A stretch of DNA of 10,002 nucleotides from an uncultured Phycisphaerales bacterium (GCA_946886375.1 CAMPIL010000108.1:1-10002), one strand, 5' to 3'. Shown: positions 1-6,955, counted from the first letter of the stretch. Made by a program: numbers and translations. Notes: generated from the letters alone by a model not told the origin.

Positions 1-2
1 CC

Positions 3-497
3 GGCAACGCGAACGTCTCCTACTCCTGCATCGGCGGGGGCTGGCCCGGAACAGGTAACACCGCAGACAACCCGTCATTTGTGAACTCCTTGAACGGCGA
101 CTTCCGATTGCAACATGGCTCGCCGTGCATCGATGCGGGCGACAACGCTGCGCTTCCGCGCGATCAGTTCGATCTGGACGATGATGGAATCCTCAAGGAA
201 CTGCTGCCGCTTGATCTTTGGAACCAGAAGCGTTTTCGCAATGATCCAGAGACGGTCAATTCGGGGAACACCGGAACGACCGGCTTGCCGGCGGTGGACA
301 TGGGCGCCTTCGAGTTTCAGCCGCCGGTGGACATCAACATGGATGGCGTCGTCAACGTCAGCGATCTGCTTTCGGTGATCAATTCGTGGGGCCCATGCGC
401 CGTGCCTTGTCCTGCCGACATCGCCCCTTATCCTGCGGGCGACGGCCTGGTCAATTTTCAAGACTTGCTCAAGGTCATTCTGTCCTGGGGACAGTGA
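3..497 (+). CDS. Secreted beta-helix / choice-of-anchor-Q protein with dockerin-like C-terminus (3' part only)
   Basis: The reading frame is open from the left window edge and ends at TGA 495-497, so only the last 164 residues are visible and the true start lies outside. The first part has the pattern NPSFVN..GDFRLQ.GSPCIDAGD followed about 60 residues later by VDMGAFEFQ, which is the usual end of a choice-of-anchor-Q or parallel beta-helix region in secreted bacterial proteins. It is followed by two dockerin-like EF-hand half-repeats. The first, DINMDGVVNVSD then LLSVINSWG, has the full Ca-binding spacing. The second, ADIAPYPAGDGLVNFQD then LLKVILSWG, carries a short insertion in its loop. 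This tail is very common at the ends of Phycisphaerae extracellular proteins. By family knowledge it would be exported and probably surface-associated. Substrate and enzymatic activity cannot be judged from this fragment. It converges on atpC, leaving 53 bases between the stops. Confidence 0.85.
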   Translation, partial: GNANVSYSCIGGGWPGTGNTADNPSFVNSLNGDFRLQHGSPCIDAGDNAALPRDQFDLDDDGILKELLPLDLWNQKRFRNDPETVNSGNTGTTGLPAVDMGAFEFQPPVDINMDGVVNVSDLLSVINSWGPCAVPCPADIAPYPAGDGLVNFQDLLKVILSWGQ

Positions 498-550
498 AAT
501 CTCGTCCCTGTTTCAGACCTTCGCGCGATGTCGGCAGGGCATGCGCCGGC

Positions 551-979
551 TCAGATTGCGCCGCCGCGGTCGCTTGCGCTGCGGGCCAGGGTGACCTTGG
601 CCATCGCCCTTTGCTGATCGTGTTCGACTTTTGCGCGGTCTTCGCCGGGCTTGGTCACGCGCGCGTTGGCCTCAGCCAGTTCGGCCTCGGCTTGCTGCAG
701 GGAAATGGTTTCAGCGGGAATCGCGGCTTCGGTCAGCAGCGTGAGGTTGTCGCCTTGGACCTGGGCGAAACCGCCATCGATCATGAACCAGCGGCTGCCT
801 TCATCGGGCGGGGGAAAGTCCAGCCGCAGCGAACCCACGCCCAGTTTCGTCAGCATCGGCGATTCGCCGGGCATCATGCCCAACTGGCCGTCCCACGCGG
901 GAATGGAGGCGTAGGTCAACTCGCCTTCAAAGATGGAGGCGACGGGGGTGACGATGGAGCAGCGGAAGGTTTTGGCCAT
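551..979 (-). CDS. atpC: F0F1 ATP synthase epsilon subunit
   Basis: The 142-residue product matches the epsilon subunit in length and order of parts. An N-terminal beta-sandwich comes first (CSIVTPVASIFEGE, residues 7-20; then IPAWDGQLGMMPGESPMLTKLGVGSLRL, residues 26-53). A helical hairpin follows (residues about 92-134, ISLQQAEAELAEANARV and AKVEHDQQRAMAKVTLARSA). In the enzyme it belongs to the central stalk of F1, contacting gamma and the c-ring, and it can inhibit ATP hydrolysis. I chose ATG at 979 because the family starts with M-x-K-x-F just before the first beta strand and AGGA lies 9 bases upstream; a longer frame up to 1072 has no homologous-looking N-terminus. It is the last gene of a minus-strand run, 58 bases after a CYTH gene. 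No atpD is next to it, which is unusual because atpC commonly follows atpD. Confidence 0.9.
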   Translation of the reverse strand: MAKTFRCSIVTPVASIFEGELTYASIPAWDGQLGMMPGESPMLTKLGVGSLRLDFPPPDEGSRWFMIDGGFAQVQGDNLTLLTEAAIPAETISLQQAEAELAEANARVTKPGEDRAKVEHDQQRAMAKVTLARSASDRGGAI

Positions 980-1037
980 GGGTCCTGAATCCTGGGTTTT
1001 GGCAGGGGCAGAAGTGTACCGGCCATTTCCGCCAGAC

Positions 1038-1559
1038 TCAAGACGAGCGGCTGGAGCGTTCGGCGATCGCAAAGTTCGTGTATTGCGGGTCGTCGGTCAC
1101 TTCGCGAAGCATGTGGGCCATGACCCAGTTGGGAAACCGCAAGGGAATATCGGCCGATGGCAATTCGACTTCCGCCAGCACCAGATCGATGCCTTGGAAT
1201 TGATCGATCTCCCACGTGACGTCCTTTTCGCGGACGCGGTGGCGAATCTTGTTGATGCGGCGTCCGGCGGTGCGGGCCCACAACTGGTGGAATTGGGATT
1301 CGGAGATGGTGCGCTCCATTTCGGTGCGCACGAGGCCGCTGCCGCGCTTGATTGTTTGCGTGCAGACGATGTGCCCACCTGACATGGCCGTGCGGCGAAT
1401 CCGCATGCCGTCGGGTGCGCGGGGATCTGGCGGAACGTAACCCTGCTCAATGTGCCAGACTTCCGCCCCGCCGGGGATGCTCGGCAGGCCGTCCAAAAGG
1501 AATTTGCGCTCGATTTCAAGCGCAGATACGCCATCCGCCCACTGTTCTTCTCGATTCAC
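1038..1559 (-). CDS. CYTH-domain (triphosphate tunnel metalloenzyme-like) protein
   Basis: The 173-residue protein carries the CYTH signature ExExK as EIERK at residues 15-19. Further strand motifs typical of the eight-stranded tunnel follow: MRIRR (52-56), QTIKRGSG (68-75), RTEMER (78-83), KIRHRV (104-109), WEIDQF (116-121) and LVLAEVEL (126-133). Single-domain bacterial members of this superfamily are usually inorganic tri-/polyphosphatases, and some are class IV adenylate cyclases or thiamine-triphosphatase relatives; which reaction applies cannot be told from sequence. The start is GTG at 1559, sharing GTGA with the stop of the preceding gene. GGAG lies 9 bases before it, so translational coupling is likely. 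No nearer in-frame ATG exists before the ExExK motif. It sits third in the sigma factor operon and 58 bases before atpC. A phosphate- or nucleotide-related role beside an ATP synthase subunit is suggestive only. Confidence 0.85.
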   Translation of the reverse strand: MNREEQWADGVSALEIERKFLLDGLPSIPGGAEVWHIEQGYVPPDPRAPDGMRIRRTAMSGGHIVCTQTIKRGSGLVRTEMERTISESQFHQLWARTAGRRINKIRHRVREKDVTWEIDQFQGIDLVLAEVELPSADIPLRFPNWVMAHMLREVTDDPQYTNFAIAERSSRSS

Positions 1560-2185
1560 GCAGATTTGCTCCGGGTTTGGTTCTGATCAGGAGTCGCAAA
1601 CTTCTTCTCATCAAGGATGCACAAGGCCATTCCGGAAAGATCGCGCAGCGGCAGCGGCATGCGGCGGTCGTCGAGCAATCCCTGGAAGCCGCGCTTCAGT
1701 GCGGCATCGGACTGGGTGGTGATCTTTCGACCGTGGCGAACCAGGCCCGCAGCAATTGCAGCGGCGTACATGCGCGCGCCCACGCGGCGGTCAGCGGATT
1801 TCTCGCCCACGATGCGCATGGTCTTGAACACCGCCTTGGCCTGCCGCACCTGCGCGAGCGTGATCTTTGGATCGCTGAGCAACGCCGCGGCTGAAGGATG
1901 CGATGGATCGATGTCGCGCGCCAGCCAGTCGGCGGCGGCCATCGCGGGTTGGTGCAGAGAATCCAAAGCCCACTGAAGTGCTTGCTTCAAAGGGTCGGCG
2001 TCTTCGCCTGCCGGCGGCGTGGTTTTCTCCAGCACGGTTTCCTGATTTGCCGCCTGCGCTGGATCGCACGGCTCTGGCTTCTTATGCGTGAACGGCAGCG
2101 CGGTTTCGTCATCCTGATCCGGGGCCAGGCGCAGCGGCAGATCGTCAGATTCGTGCTGTGGGTTGTTGGAATCGCATGGATTCAT
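1556..2185 (-). CDS. Hypothetical protein encoded between ECF sigma factor and CYTH gene
   Basis: I do not recognise this 209-residue protein. Residues 1-65 are polar, Asp/Glu/Pro/Gln-rich and look disordered. Residues 66-190 look like a compact helical domain rich in Ala, Leu and Arg, including ALQWALDSLHQPAMAAADWL, a basic stretch RIVGEKSADRRVGARMYAAA (124-143), GLVRHGRKI (147-155) and a short Cys-containing end. There is no signal peptide, membrane segment, metal-binding cluster or kinase motif. It is therefore probably cytoplasmic. The ATG at 2185 overlaps the sigma factor stop by 4 bases (ATGA), with GGAG 8 bases upstream, so the start is well supported and translation is probably coupled to the sigma factor. 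In Planctomycetota, ECF factors of the neighbouring type are frequently followed by a signalling partner, often a Ser/Thr kinase. This position suggests a regulatory partner or accessory factor, but that is inference from context. Confidence 0.75.
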   Translation of the reverse strand: MNPCDSNNPQHESDDLPLRLAPDQDDETALPFTHKKPEPCDPAQAANQETVLEKTTPPAGEDADPLKQALQWALDSLHQPAMAAADWLARDIDPSHPSAAALLSDPKITLAQVRQAKAVFKTMRIVGEKSADRRVGARMYAAAIAAGLVRHGRKITTQSDAALKRGFQGLLDDRRMPLPLRDLSGMALCILDEKKFATPDQNQTRSKSA

Positions 2186-2940
2186 GTGCGGGTCTCCATG
2201 TCGCGCAGCAAGGCACGCAATTCCTCTTCAATCTGCATCGGATCGTGAACCGTCCAGCCGACTTCCTCGATCAACCCGCGCACAAACCGCCTCTTGACCG
2301 TGACCATCATGTTGGCGGCCTGGCCGGCGTCATCGAGTTCAAGCAGTTCCACCAGTTTCGCGTACGCCACGCGTTTTTCGCCGAAGAGCATCGGCCGGAC
2401 CACTCTCGCCTCAAACACGCGCCAGTGAGCCTCAAGACCCGAAGCCCGGCAACTGGTCCGCACGCGCTCCAGCACACGATGCACCAGCGTGGCGTGCCAC
2501 TGTGTGCTGAAGGCCTGCTCCGGCGTGAGGGCGGAGGACGGCTGCATCGCCGCCAAATCGTGTTCATCAAGGCGCAGCGGAGCCTTGTCCGGCGCGCGCC
2601 GGGCCGCGGTCTCACTGCGGTGTTGCTGGCGGAGGAAGTTCTGCAATGCCGTGAGCAGCAGCGTTCGGAAGCGTCCGCGGTTGGGATCAGCGTGCCCGAA
2701 CAGATTGCGCCCCAGAATGATTTCACAGACGAAACCCTGGGTCAGGTCTGACGCTTCATCGACGCTGCGCCCGGTTTGACGAATGTAGGCGTACACAGCG
2801 GGCCAGTACCGGCGGACCAGTTGCTCCATCGCCGTCTTGGCCGGGAGTCCTTCGCCTCGGGCTGCGTCAAAGATCAGCGCCCAGTTCGTGTGAGATGATC
2901 CGGCTTCGGTCAAGGTCACTGCGGGCTCCGCTGCGAACAT
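2182..2940 (-). CDS. ECF-type RNA polymerase sigma factor (planctomycete STK-associated style)
   Basis: The product is about 252 residues, longer than a classical ECF factor but normal for the planctomycete group with a long linker. The sigma-2 region is clear at about residues 41-110: QLVRRYWPAVYAYIR, then DEASDLTQGF (the core-binding and -10-recognition region), then DPNRGRFRTLLLTALQNFL. A linker ending LTPEQAFSTQWHATLVHRVL leads to a divergent sigma-4-like region (about 190-228, AYAKLVELL through VTVKRRFVRGLIEEV), and the protein ends with the group-typical DPMQIEEELRALL. It would direct RNA polymerase to alternative promoters. The frame also allows a TTG at 2943 directly before ATG 2940; I take the ATG. 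No strong Shine-Dalgarno precedes it. It heads the operon with the 209-residue protein, CYTH protein and atpC. No anti-sigma factor with a membrane segment and no Ser/Thr kinase is visible next to it. Confidence 0.88.
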   Translation of the reverse strand: MFAAEPAVTLTEAGSSHTNWALIFDAARGEGLPAKTAMEQLVRRYWPAVYAYIRQTGRSVDEASDLTQGFVCEIILGRNLFGHADPNRGRFRTLLLTALQNFLRQQHRSETAARRAPDKAPLRLDEHDLAAMQPSSALTPEQAFSTQWHATLVHRVLERVRTSCRASGLEAHWRVFEARVVRPMLFGEKRVAYAKLVELLELDDAGQAANMMVTVKRRFVRGLIEEVGWTVHDPMQIEEELRALLRDMETRT

Positions 2941-3003
2941 CAATGATCCAAAAGCACATCCTCTACCGTGAAATACGCAGCCCGATCAAAAAACTGGCGT
3001 GGA

Positions 3004-3021
3004 CGCAAAGATTTTTTTGCG
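3004..3021. other. Small A/T-rich inverted repeat between peptidase and sigma factor genes
   Basis: CGCAAA (3004-3009) and TTTGCG (3016-3021) form a perfect 6-bp stem around a 6-base loop. It lies downstream of the peptidase stop and upstream of the sigma factor start, both on the minus strand. Neither strand has a convincing U-tract after the stem, so it is at best a weak terminator or a protein-binding palindrome at the sigma factor promoter. Confidence 0.25.
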
Positions 3022-3030
3022 ATTTTCACA

Positions 3031-4080
3031 TCATTTTCCATGCGCTAAGCCGTCCACTACAGCCTGCAGACCCTCTACAACCCTCGCCATGCGGTCATAA
3101 TCGAGTTTGTCGGGGGTGTCCTGTTCGGTGTGGTACCACGGGTAACGGAAGGGGGCGGTATCGGTCACCATGATCGCCCGATAACCCTGCTGCCAGAACG
3201 ACCATTGGTCCGACCACGACACTCCCTCGATCCAATCGGGAAGGGCGGCCCCTTCCGATGGGAACTTTGCATGCTCGCGGAAAGTCCCGATCGCCGCTCG
3301 AACCAGCGATCGCGAGTGGTAATTTCCGACAAAGCCGATGAAGTTGCCTGTGTTGGGGTAAAACCAGCCGACGGGCTTGATGGGGTATGTCTGGCTGCCG
3401 GGTTGATCGCTGAAATAGCCAATGGTCTCCAGGCTGACCATGGCGATGATGTTCTCGCGTTGCTCTTTGCTTCGCGTGGCGTACACGAGGCTGCCCATGT
3501 CGCGCGTCATGAAGCACGGCGGCTCTTCGTTGGCGAAGAACACGAAACGAAGCGTTCGGACCGGCGGAGCGGCGTCTGTTGAACCAAACCGCCGCGCCAG
3601 GGCCAAGGTCGCCGCGACGCCCGAAGCGTTGTCGTTCGCCGCGGGACTGTCATCCACGGAGTCGTAATGTGCGCCGATGATGATGATCTCATCGCGCGAT
3701 CCTGAGCCGGGGATTTCGACCTCAACGTTCGCGCACTCCACGCCTTGCACCTTGAAGGTTTGCCGCCGGACGTCGAAGCCGCAAGTCTGCAATTCGCGCT
3801 CGATGTATTGCTGCGCTGCGCGATAACCAGAGGAGTAGAAGATATTGCGGCGGCCGATTTTCCCGCCGAGCATTTCGACATCGCGGCGAACTTCATTCGA
3901 CAGAGCCGTCTGCGAATCCGTCAGCGGCGGCAGCGAACGTTGAAAACTCTTGCCGGGCATGCGGATCATGGTGCAGTGACACCATAGCAGCGCTGCCGCA
4001 CTCAGCAGAGCCAGAACACCAAGCCGCTTCGCCGCCCCGCGTGAAACAAGTTTGAACGTTGGCTTGATCGGCTGGCTCAT
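3031..4080 (-). CDS. M28-family zinc aminopeptidase-like protein, copy with native C-terminus
   Basis: This 349-residue protein has the full set of M28 metal and catalytic residues in order: GAHYDS (H138), ANDNASG (D150), FFANEE (catalytic E185 and ligand E186), SLETIG (E218, where many relatives have Asp) and WYHTEQDTPD (H317). M28 enzymes use two zinc ions to cleave N-terminal residues from peptides. An N-terminal basic stretch followed by a hydrophobic segment (about residues 19-35) ending in two cysteines points to export or membrane anchoring. It is not a textbook lipobox. ATG at 4080 is supported by AAGGA 6 bases upstream. The gene is divergent from an SGNH-like hydrolase with 99 bases between starts. 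The 3' end (3031-3093, final 20 residues plus stop) lies outside the tandem repeat, so this copy has the unbroken C-terminal helix. The rest is repeated at 5025-6011. Confidence 0.88.
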   Translation of the reverse strand: MSQPIKPTFKLVSRGAAKRLGVLALLSAAALLWCHCTMIRMPGKSFQRSLPPLTDSQTALSNEVRRDVEMLGGKIGRRNIFYSSGYRAAQQYIERELQTCGFDVRRQTFKVQGVECANVEVEIPGSGSRDEIIIIGAHYDSVDDSPAANDNASGVAATLALARRFGSTDAAPPVRTLRFVFFANEEPPCFMTRDMGSLVYATRSKEQRENIIAMVSLETIGYFSDQPGSQTYPIKPVGWFYPNTGNFIGFVGNYHSRSLVRAAIGTFREHAKFPSEGAALPDWIEGVSWSDQWSFWQQGYRAIMVTDTAPFRYPWYHTEQDTPDKLDYDRMARVVEGLQAVVDGLAHGK

Positions 4081-5024
4081 GCGGATTCCTTGCTCGCCCT
4101 GAAGTTAGTACGAGTTCACTACGTGCTTTGATCCAGAATTTCCGCCGATGGTGCAGCTCATTCCAGAAATGAGGCACGAATGGCCGCTGATTCAGAGCAC
4201 ACCTATGCTGGGGCCGTGGCGAGTTCAGGACAATCTCATCCGGGCGCGCGTCTGGTCCTTTTGGGCGCGAGCAACCTCACGCGCGCGATCTCAACCGTCA
4301 TCGAAACATCGCGATTGATGTTCAGCTCGCCGCTGGAGATTTTTGCTGCGATCGGCCACGGCCGGTCCTACGGCATGCGCAGCCGCGTGCTGCTGCGCGA
4401 ACTGCCATCCATTCTCGAATGCGGTCTGTGGGACGCGCTTGCGCAAACGTCCACACGCACCCGCGCCGAATCTTCGAAAGGGGAAAAGACCCAGACGTTC
4501 GCGCTCATCACCGACGTCGGCAACGACATCATCTACGGCGCATCGCCGCAGAAAGTCGCTGCGTGGGTTGAGCAGTGCATCGAGCGGCTGCTGCATCACG
4601 GCGCGAGCATCGCCATGACTTCGCTGCCTATCGAATCCATACGCGCCGTGCAGCCATGGCAGTTCACCATCGTGAAGACAATGCTGTTTCCCAGACATAA
4701 GTTGACGTACGAGGATGCCATCCGCCGCGCCAATGAACTGCACGACTTGATAGTTGACCTTGCCCAGCGGCGGGATGTGCGCATCGTCGAGTCGCGCGCA
4801 ACCTGGTACGGTTTTGATCCCATCCACATCCGCATGCGGAACTGGTCTGAAGCATGGAGTGAAATCCTGAGCACCTGCGCGATGTGCGGAGGCGATGACC
4901 AGCGCTGTGCCAAACCGTCCATCTCGCGCTGGTTGCGATTGCGGATGATGACGCCGCAGAAGTGGTGGTTGGCCGGGCGTGAGATGAGCCACCCGCAACC
5001 CGCCGGGCGGTTCGCCGATGGAAC
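3094..5024. repeat. Tandem duplication, copy 1 (1,931 bases)
   Basis: The block beginning GTCATAATCGAGTTTG at 3094 and ending GATGGAAC at 5024 is followed immediately by the same block at 5025-6955. I find no difference between copies at the places compared, and all reading frames in the two give identical proteins. It contains the peptidase gene minus its last 20 codons, the divergent promoter region and nearly the whole SGNH-like gene. The flanks (GCG before 3094; CGTGAT after 6955) share no bases with the junction (GGAAC/GTCAT), so there is no microhomology. No transposase or terminal inverted repeats are present. Confidence 0.95.
4081..4179. promoter_or_regulatory. Divergent intergenic region, copy 1
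   Basis: These 99 bases separate the start codons of the peptidase (-) and SGNH-like gene (+), so both promoters must lie here or inside the opposing gene. Seen directly are ribosome binding sites: TCCTT at 4087-4091 (AAGGA on the minus strand) and GAGG at 4171-4174. I could not identify a convincing -35/-10 pair on either strand. The identical region recurs at 6012-6110. Confidence 0.5.
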
Positions 5025-5031
5025 GTCATAA
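4180..5031 (+). CDS. SGNH/GDSL hydrolase-like protein, copy 1 with altered last residue
   Basis: The 283-residue product has motifs placed as in SGNH hydrolases: LLGASNLTR (residues 27-35, S31 at the nucleophile position), GHGRSYG (59-65), TDVGNDIIYG (111-120, the GxND block with N115) and DPIHI (213-217, Asp and His of the catalytic pair). Family members are esterases, lipases or acyl/acetyl hydrolases. The substrate is unknown, and the block I residue pattern GAS instead of GDS is atypical. No signal peptide is evident. ATG 4180 has GAGG 5 bases upstream. The tandem repeat junction falls at 5024/5025, so the native end GTVISLF is replaced by GTS and a TAA at 5029-5031. All motifs are kept, so the protein should fold normally. 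Its 3' half is also antisense to the chimeric tail of the second peptidase copy. Confidence 0.75.
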   Translation: MAADSEHTYAGAVASSGQSHPGARLVLLGASNLTRAISTVIETSRLMFSSPLEIFAAIGHGRSYGMRSRVLLRELPSILECGLWDALAQTSTRTRAESSKGEKTQTFALITDVGNDIIYGASPQKVAAWVEQCIERLLHHGASIAMTSLPIESIRAVQPWQFTIVKTMLFPRHKLTYEDAIRRANELHDLIVDLAQRRDVRIVESRATWYGFDPIHIRMRNWSEAWSEILSTCAMCGGDDQRCAKPSISRWLRLRMMTPQKWWLAGREMSHPQPAGRFADGTS

Positions 5032-6011
5032 TCGAGTTTGTCGGGGGTGTCCTGTTCGGTGTGGTACCACGGGTAACGGAAGGGGGCGGTATCGGTCACC
5101 ATGATCGCCCGATAACCCTGCTGCCAGAACGACCATTGGTCCGACCACGACACTCCCTCGATCCAATCGGGAAGGGCGGCCCCTTCCGATGGGAACTTTG
5201 CATGCTCGCGGAAAGTCCCGATCGCCGCTCGAACCAGCGATCGCGAGTGGTAATTTCCGACAAAGCCGATGAAGTTGCCTGTGTTGGGGTAAAACCAGCC
5301 GACGGGCTTGATGGGGTATGTCTGGCTGCCGGGTTGATCGCTGAAATAGCCAATGGTCTCCAGGCTGACCATGGCGATGATGTTCTCGCGTTGCTCTTTG
5401 CTTCGCGTGGCGTACACGAGGCTGCCCATGTCGCGCGTCATGAAGCACGGCGGCTCTTCGTTGGCGAAGAACACGAAACGAAGCGTTCGGACCGGCGGAG
5501 CGGCGTCTGTTGAACCAAACCGCCGCGCCAGGGCCAAGGTCGCCGCGACGCCCGAAGCGTTGTCGTTCGCCGCGGGACTGTCATCCACGGAGTCGTAATG
5601 TGCGCCGATGATGATGATCTCATCGCGCGATCCTGAGCCGGGGATTTCGACCTCAACGTTCGCGCACTCCACGCCTTGCACCTTGAAGGTTTGCCGCCGG
5701 ACGTCGAAGCCGCAAGTCTGCAATTCGCGCTCGATGTATTGCTGCGCTGCGCGATAACCAGAGGAGTAGAAGATATTGCGGCGGCCGATTTTCCCGCCGA
5801 GCATTTCGACATCGCGGCGAACTTCATTCGACAGAGCCGTCTGCGAATCCGTCAGCGGCGGCAGCGAACGTTGAAAACTCTTGCCGGGCATGCGGATCAT
5901 GGTGCAGTGACACCATAGCAGCGCTGCCGCACTCAGCAGAGCCAGAACACCAAGCCGCTTCGCCGCCCCGCGTGAAACAAGTTTGAACGTTGGCTTGATC
6001 GGCTGGCTCAT
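4596..6011 (-). CDS. M28 peptidase copy 2, chimeric C-terminus read through the duplication junction
   Basis: Residues 1-329 are identical to the peptidase at 3031-4080, including every zinc ligand (H138, D150, E186, E218, H317) and the catalytic E185. After KLDYD the frame crosses the repeat junction at 5025/5024 and continues for 142 residues through the antisense strand of the SGNH-like gene, stopping at 4596. The last 20 native residues, a predicted terminal helix, are lost. The antisense tail is Ser/Arg/Met/Cys-rich with no recognisable domain, as expected for non-coding sequence. The promoter region and AAGGA ribosome binding site (4087-4091 equivalent, at 6018-6022) are intact, so a product could be made, but it may be unstable. 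If the duplication is an assembly artefact, this gene does not exist in the organism. I regard it as a damaged or artefactual copy rather than a second functional gene. Confidence 0.6.
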   Translation of the reverse strand: MSQPIKPTFKLVSRGAAKRLGVLALLSAAALLWCHCTMIRMPGKSFQRSLPPLTDSQTALSNEVRRDVEMLGGKIGRRNIFYSSGYRAAQQYIERELQTCGFDVRRQTFKVQGVECANVEVEIPGSGSRDEIIIIGAHYDSVDDSPAANDNASGVAATLALARRFGSTDAAPPVRTLRFVFFANEEPPCFMTRDMGSLVYATRSKEQRENIIAMVSLETIGYFSDQPGSQTYPIKPVGWFYPNTGNFIGFVGNYHSRSLVRAAIGTFREHAKFPSEGAALPDWIEGVSWSDQWSFWQQGYRAIMVTDTAPFRYPWYHTEQDTPDKLDYDVPSANRPAGCGWLISRPANHHFCGVIIRNRNQREMDGLAQRWSSPPHIAQVLRISLHASDQFRMRMWMGSKPYQVARDSTMRTSRRWARSTIKSCSSLARRMASSYVNLCLGNSIVFTMVNCHGCTARMDSIGSEVMAMLAP

Positions 6012-6955
6012 GCGGATTCCTTGCTCGCCCTGAAGTTAGTACGAGTTCACTACGTGCTTTGATCCAGAATTTCCGCCGATGGTGCAGCTCATTCCAGAAA
6101 TGAGGCACGAATGGCCGCTGATTCAGAGCACACCTATGCTGGGGCCGTGGCGAGTTCAGGACAATCTCATCCGGGCGCGCGTCTGGTCCTTTTGGGCGCG
6201 AGCAACCTCACGCGCGCGATCTCAACCGTCATCGAAACATCGCGATTGATGTTCAGCTCGCCGCTGGAGATTTTTGCTGCGATCGGCCACGGCCGGTCCT
6301 ACGGCATGCGCAGCCGCGTGCTGCTGCGCGAACTGCCATCCATTCTCGAATGCGGTCTGTGGGACGCGCTTGCGCAAACGTCCACACGCACCCGCGCCGA
6401 ATCTTCGAAAGGGGAAAAGACCCAGACGTTCGCGCTCATCACCGACGTCGGCAACGACATCATCTACGGCGCATCGCCGCAGAAAGTCGCTGCGTGGGTT
6501 GAGCAGTGCATCGAGCGGCTGCTGCATCACGGCGCGAGCATCGCCATGACTTCGCTGCCTATCGAATCCATACGCGCCGTGCAGCCATGGCAGTTCACCA
6601 TCGTGAAGACAATGCTGTTTCCCAGACATAAGTTGACGTACGAGGATGCCATCCGCCGCGCCAATGAACTGCACGACTTGATAGTTGACCTTGCCCAGCG
6701 GCGGGATGTGCGCATCGTCGAGTCGCGCGCAACCTGGTACGGTTTTGATCCCATCCACATCCGCATGCGGAACTGGTCTGAAGCATGGAGTGAAATCCTG
6801 AGCACCTGCGCGATGTGCGGAGGCGATGACCAGCGCTGTGCCAAACCGTCCATCTCGCGCTGGTTGCGATTGCGGATGATGACGCCGCAGAAGTGGTGGT
6901 TGGCCGGGCGTGAGATGAGCCACCCGCAACCCGCCGGGCGGTTCGCCGATGGAAC
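5025..6955. repeat. Tandem duplication, copy 2 (1,931 bases)
   Basis: This is the direct repeat of 3094-5024 with a constant offset of 1,931 bases and no spacer between copies. It starts at GTCATAATCG (5025) inside what would be the peptidase 3' region and ends at GATGGAAC (6955), after which the unique sequence CGTGATTTCG continues. Identity appears complete, which implies either a very recent event or an assembly duplication. Confidence 0.95.
6012..6110. promoter_or_regulatory. Divergent intergenic region, copy 2
   Basis: This is an exact repeat of 4081-4179, between the starts of the second peptidase and second SGNH-like gene. Ribosome binding sites AAGGA (minus strand, 6018-6022) and GAGG (6102-6105) are visible; no clear -35/-10 hexamers were found. 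Confidence 0.5.

Noticed and set aside
386..988. Plus-strand open frame of about 200 codons over atpC
   Set aside because: It overlaps the dockerin gene end and the antisense of atpC; the translation is Gly/Arg/His-rich without domain features.
3004..3021. Intrinsic terminator after the peptidase gene
   Set aside because: The stem is only 6 bp and A/T-rich, and there is no T-tract on the correct side for the minus strand; kept only as a weak inverted repeat.
4106..4121. Possible operator palindrome TAGT...ACTA in the divergent region
   Set aside because: Only the outer four bases are symmetric; the eight inner bases are not, so chance is an adequate explanation.
3094..6955. Insertion sequence or composite transposon as cause of the duplication
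   Set aside because: No transposase, terminal inverted repeats or target-site duplications flank the copies; the unit boundaries cut through gene 3' ends.
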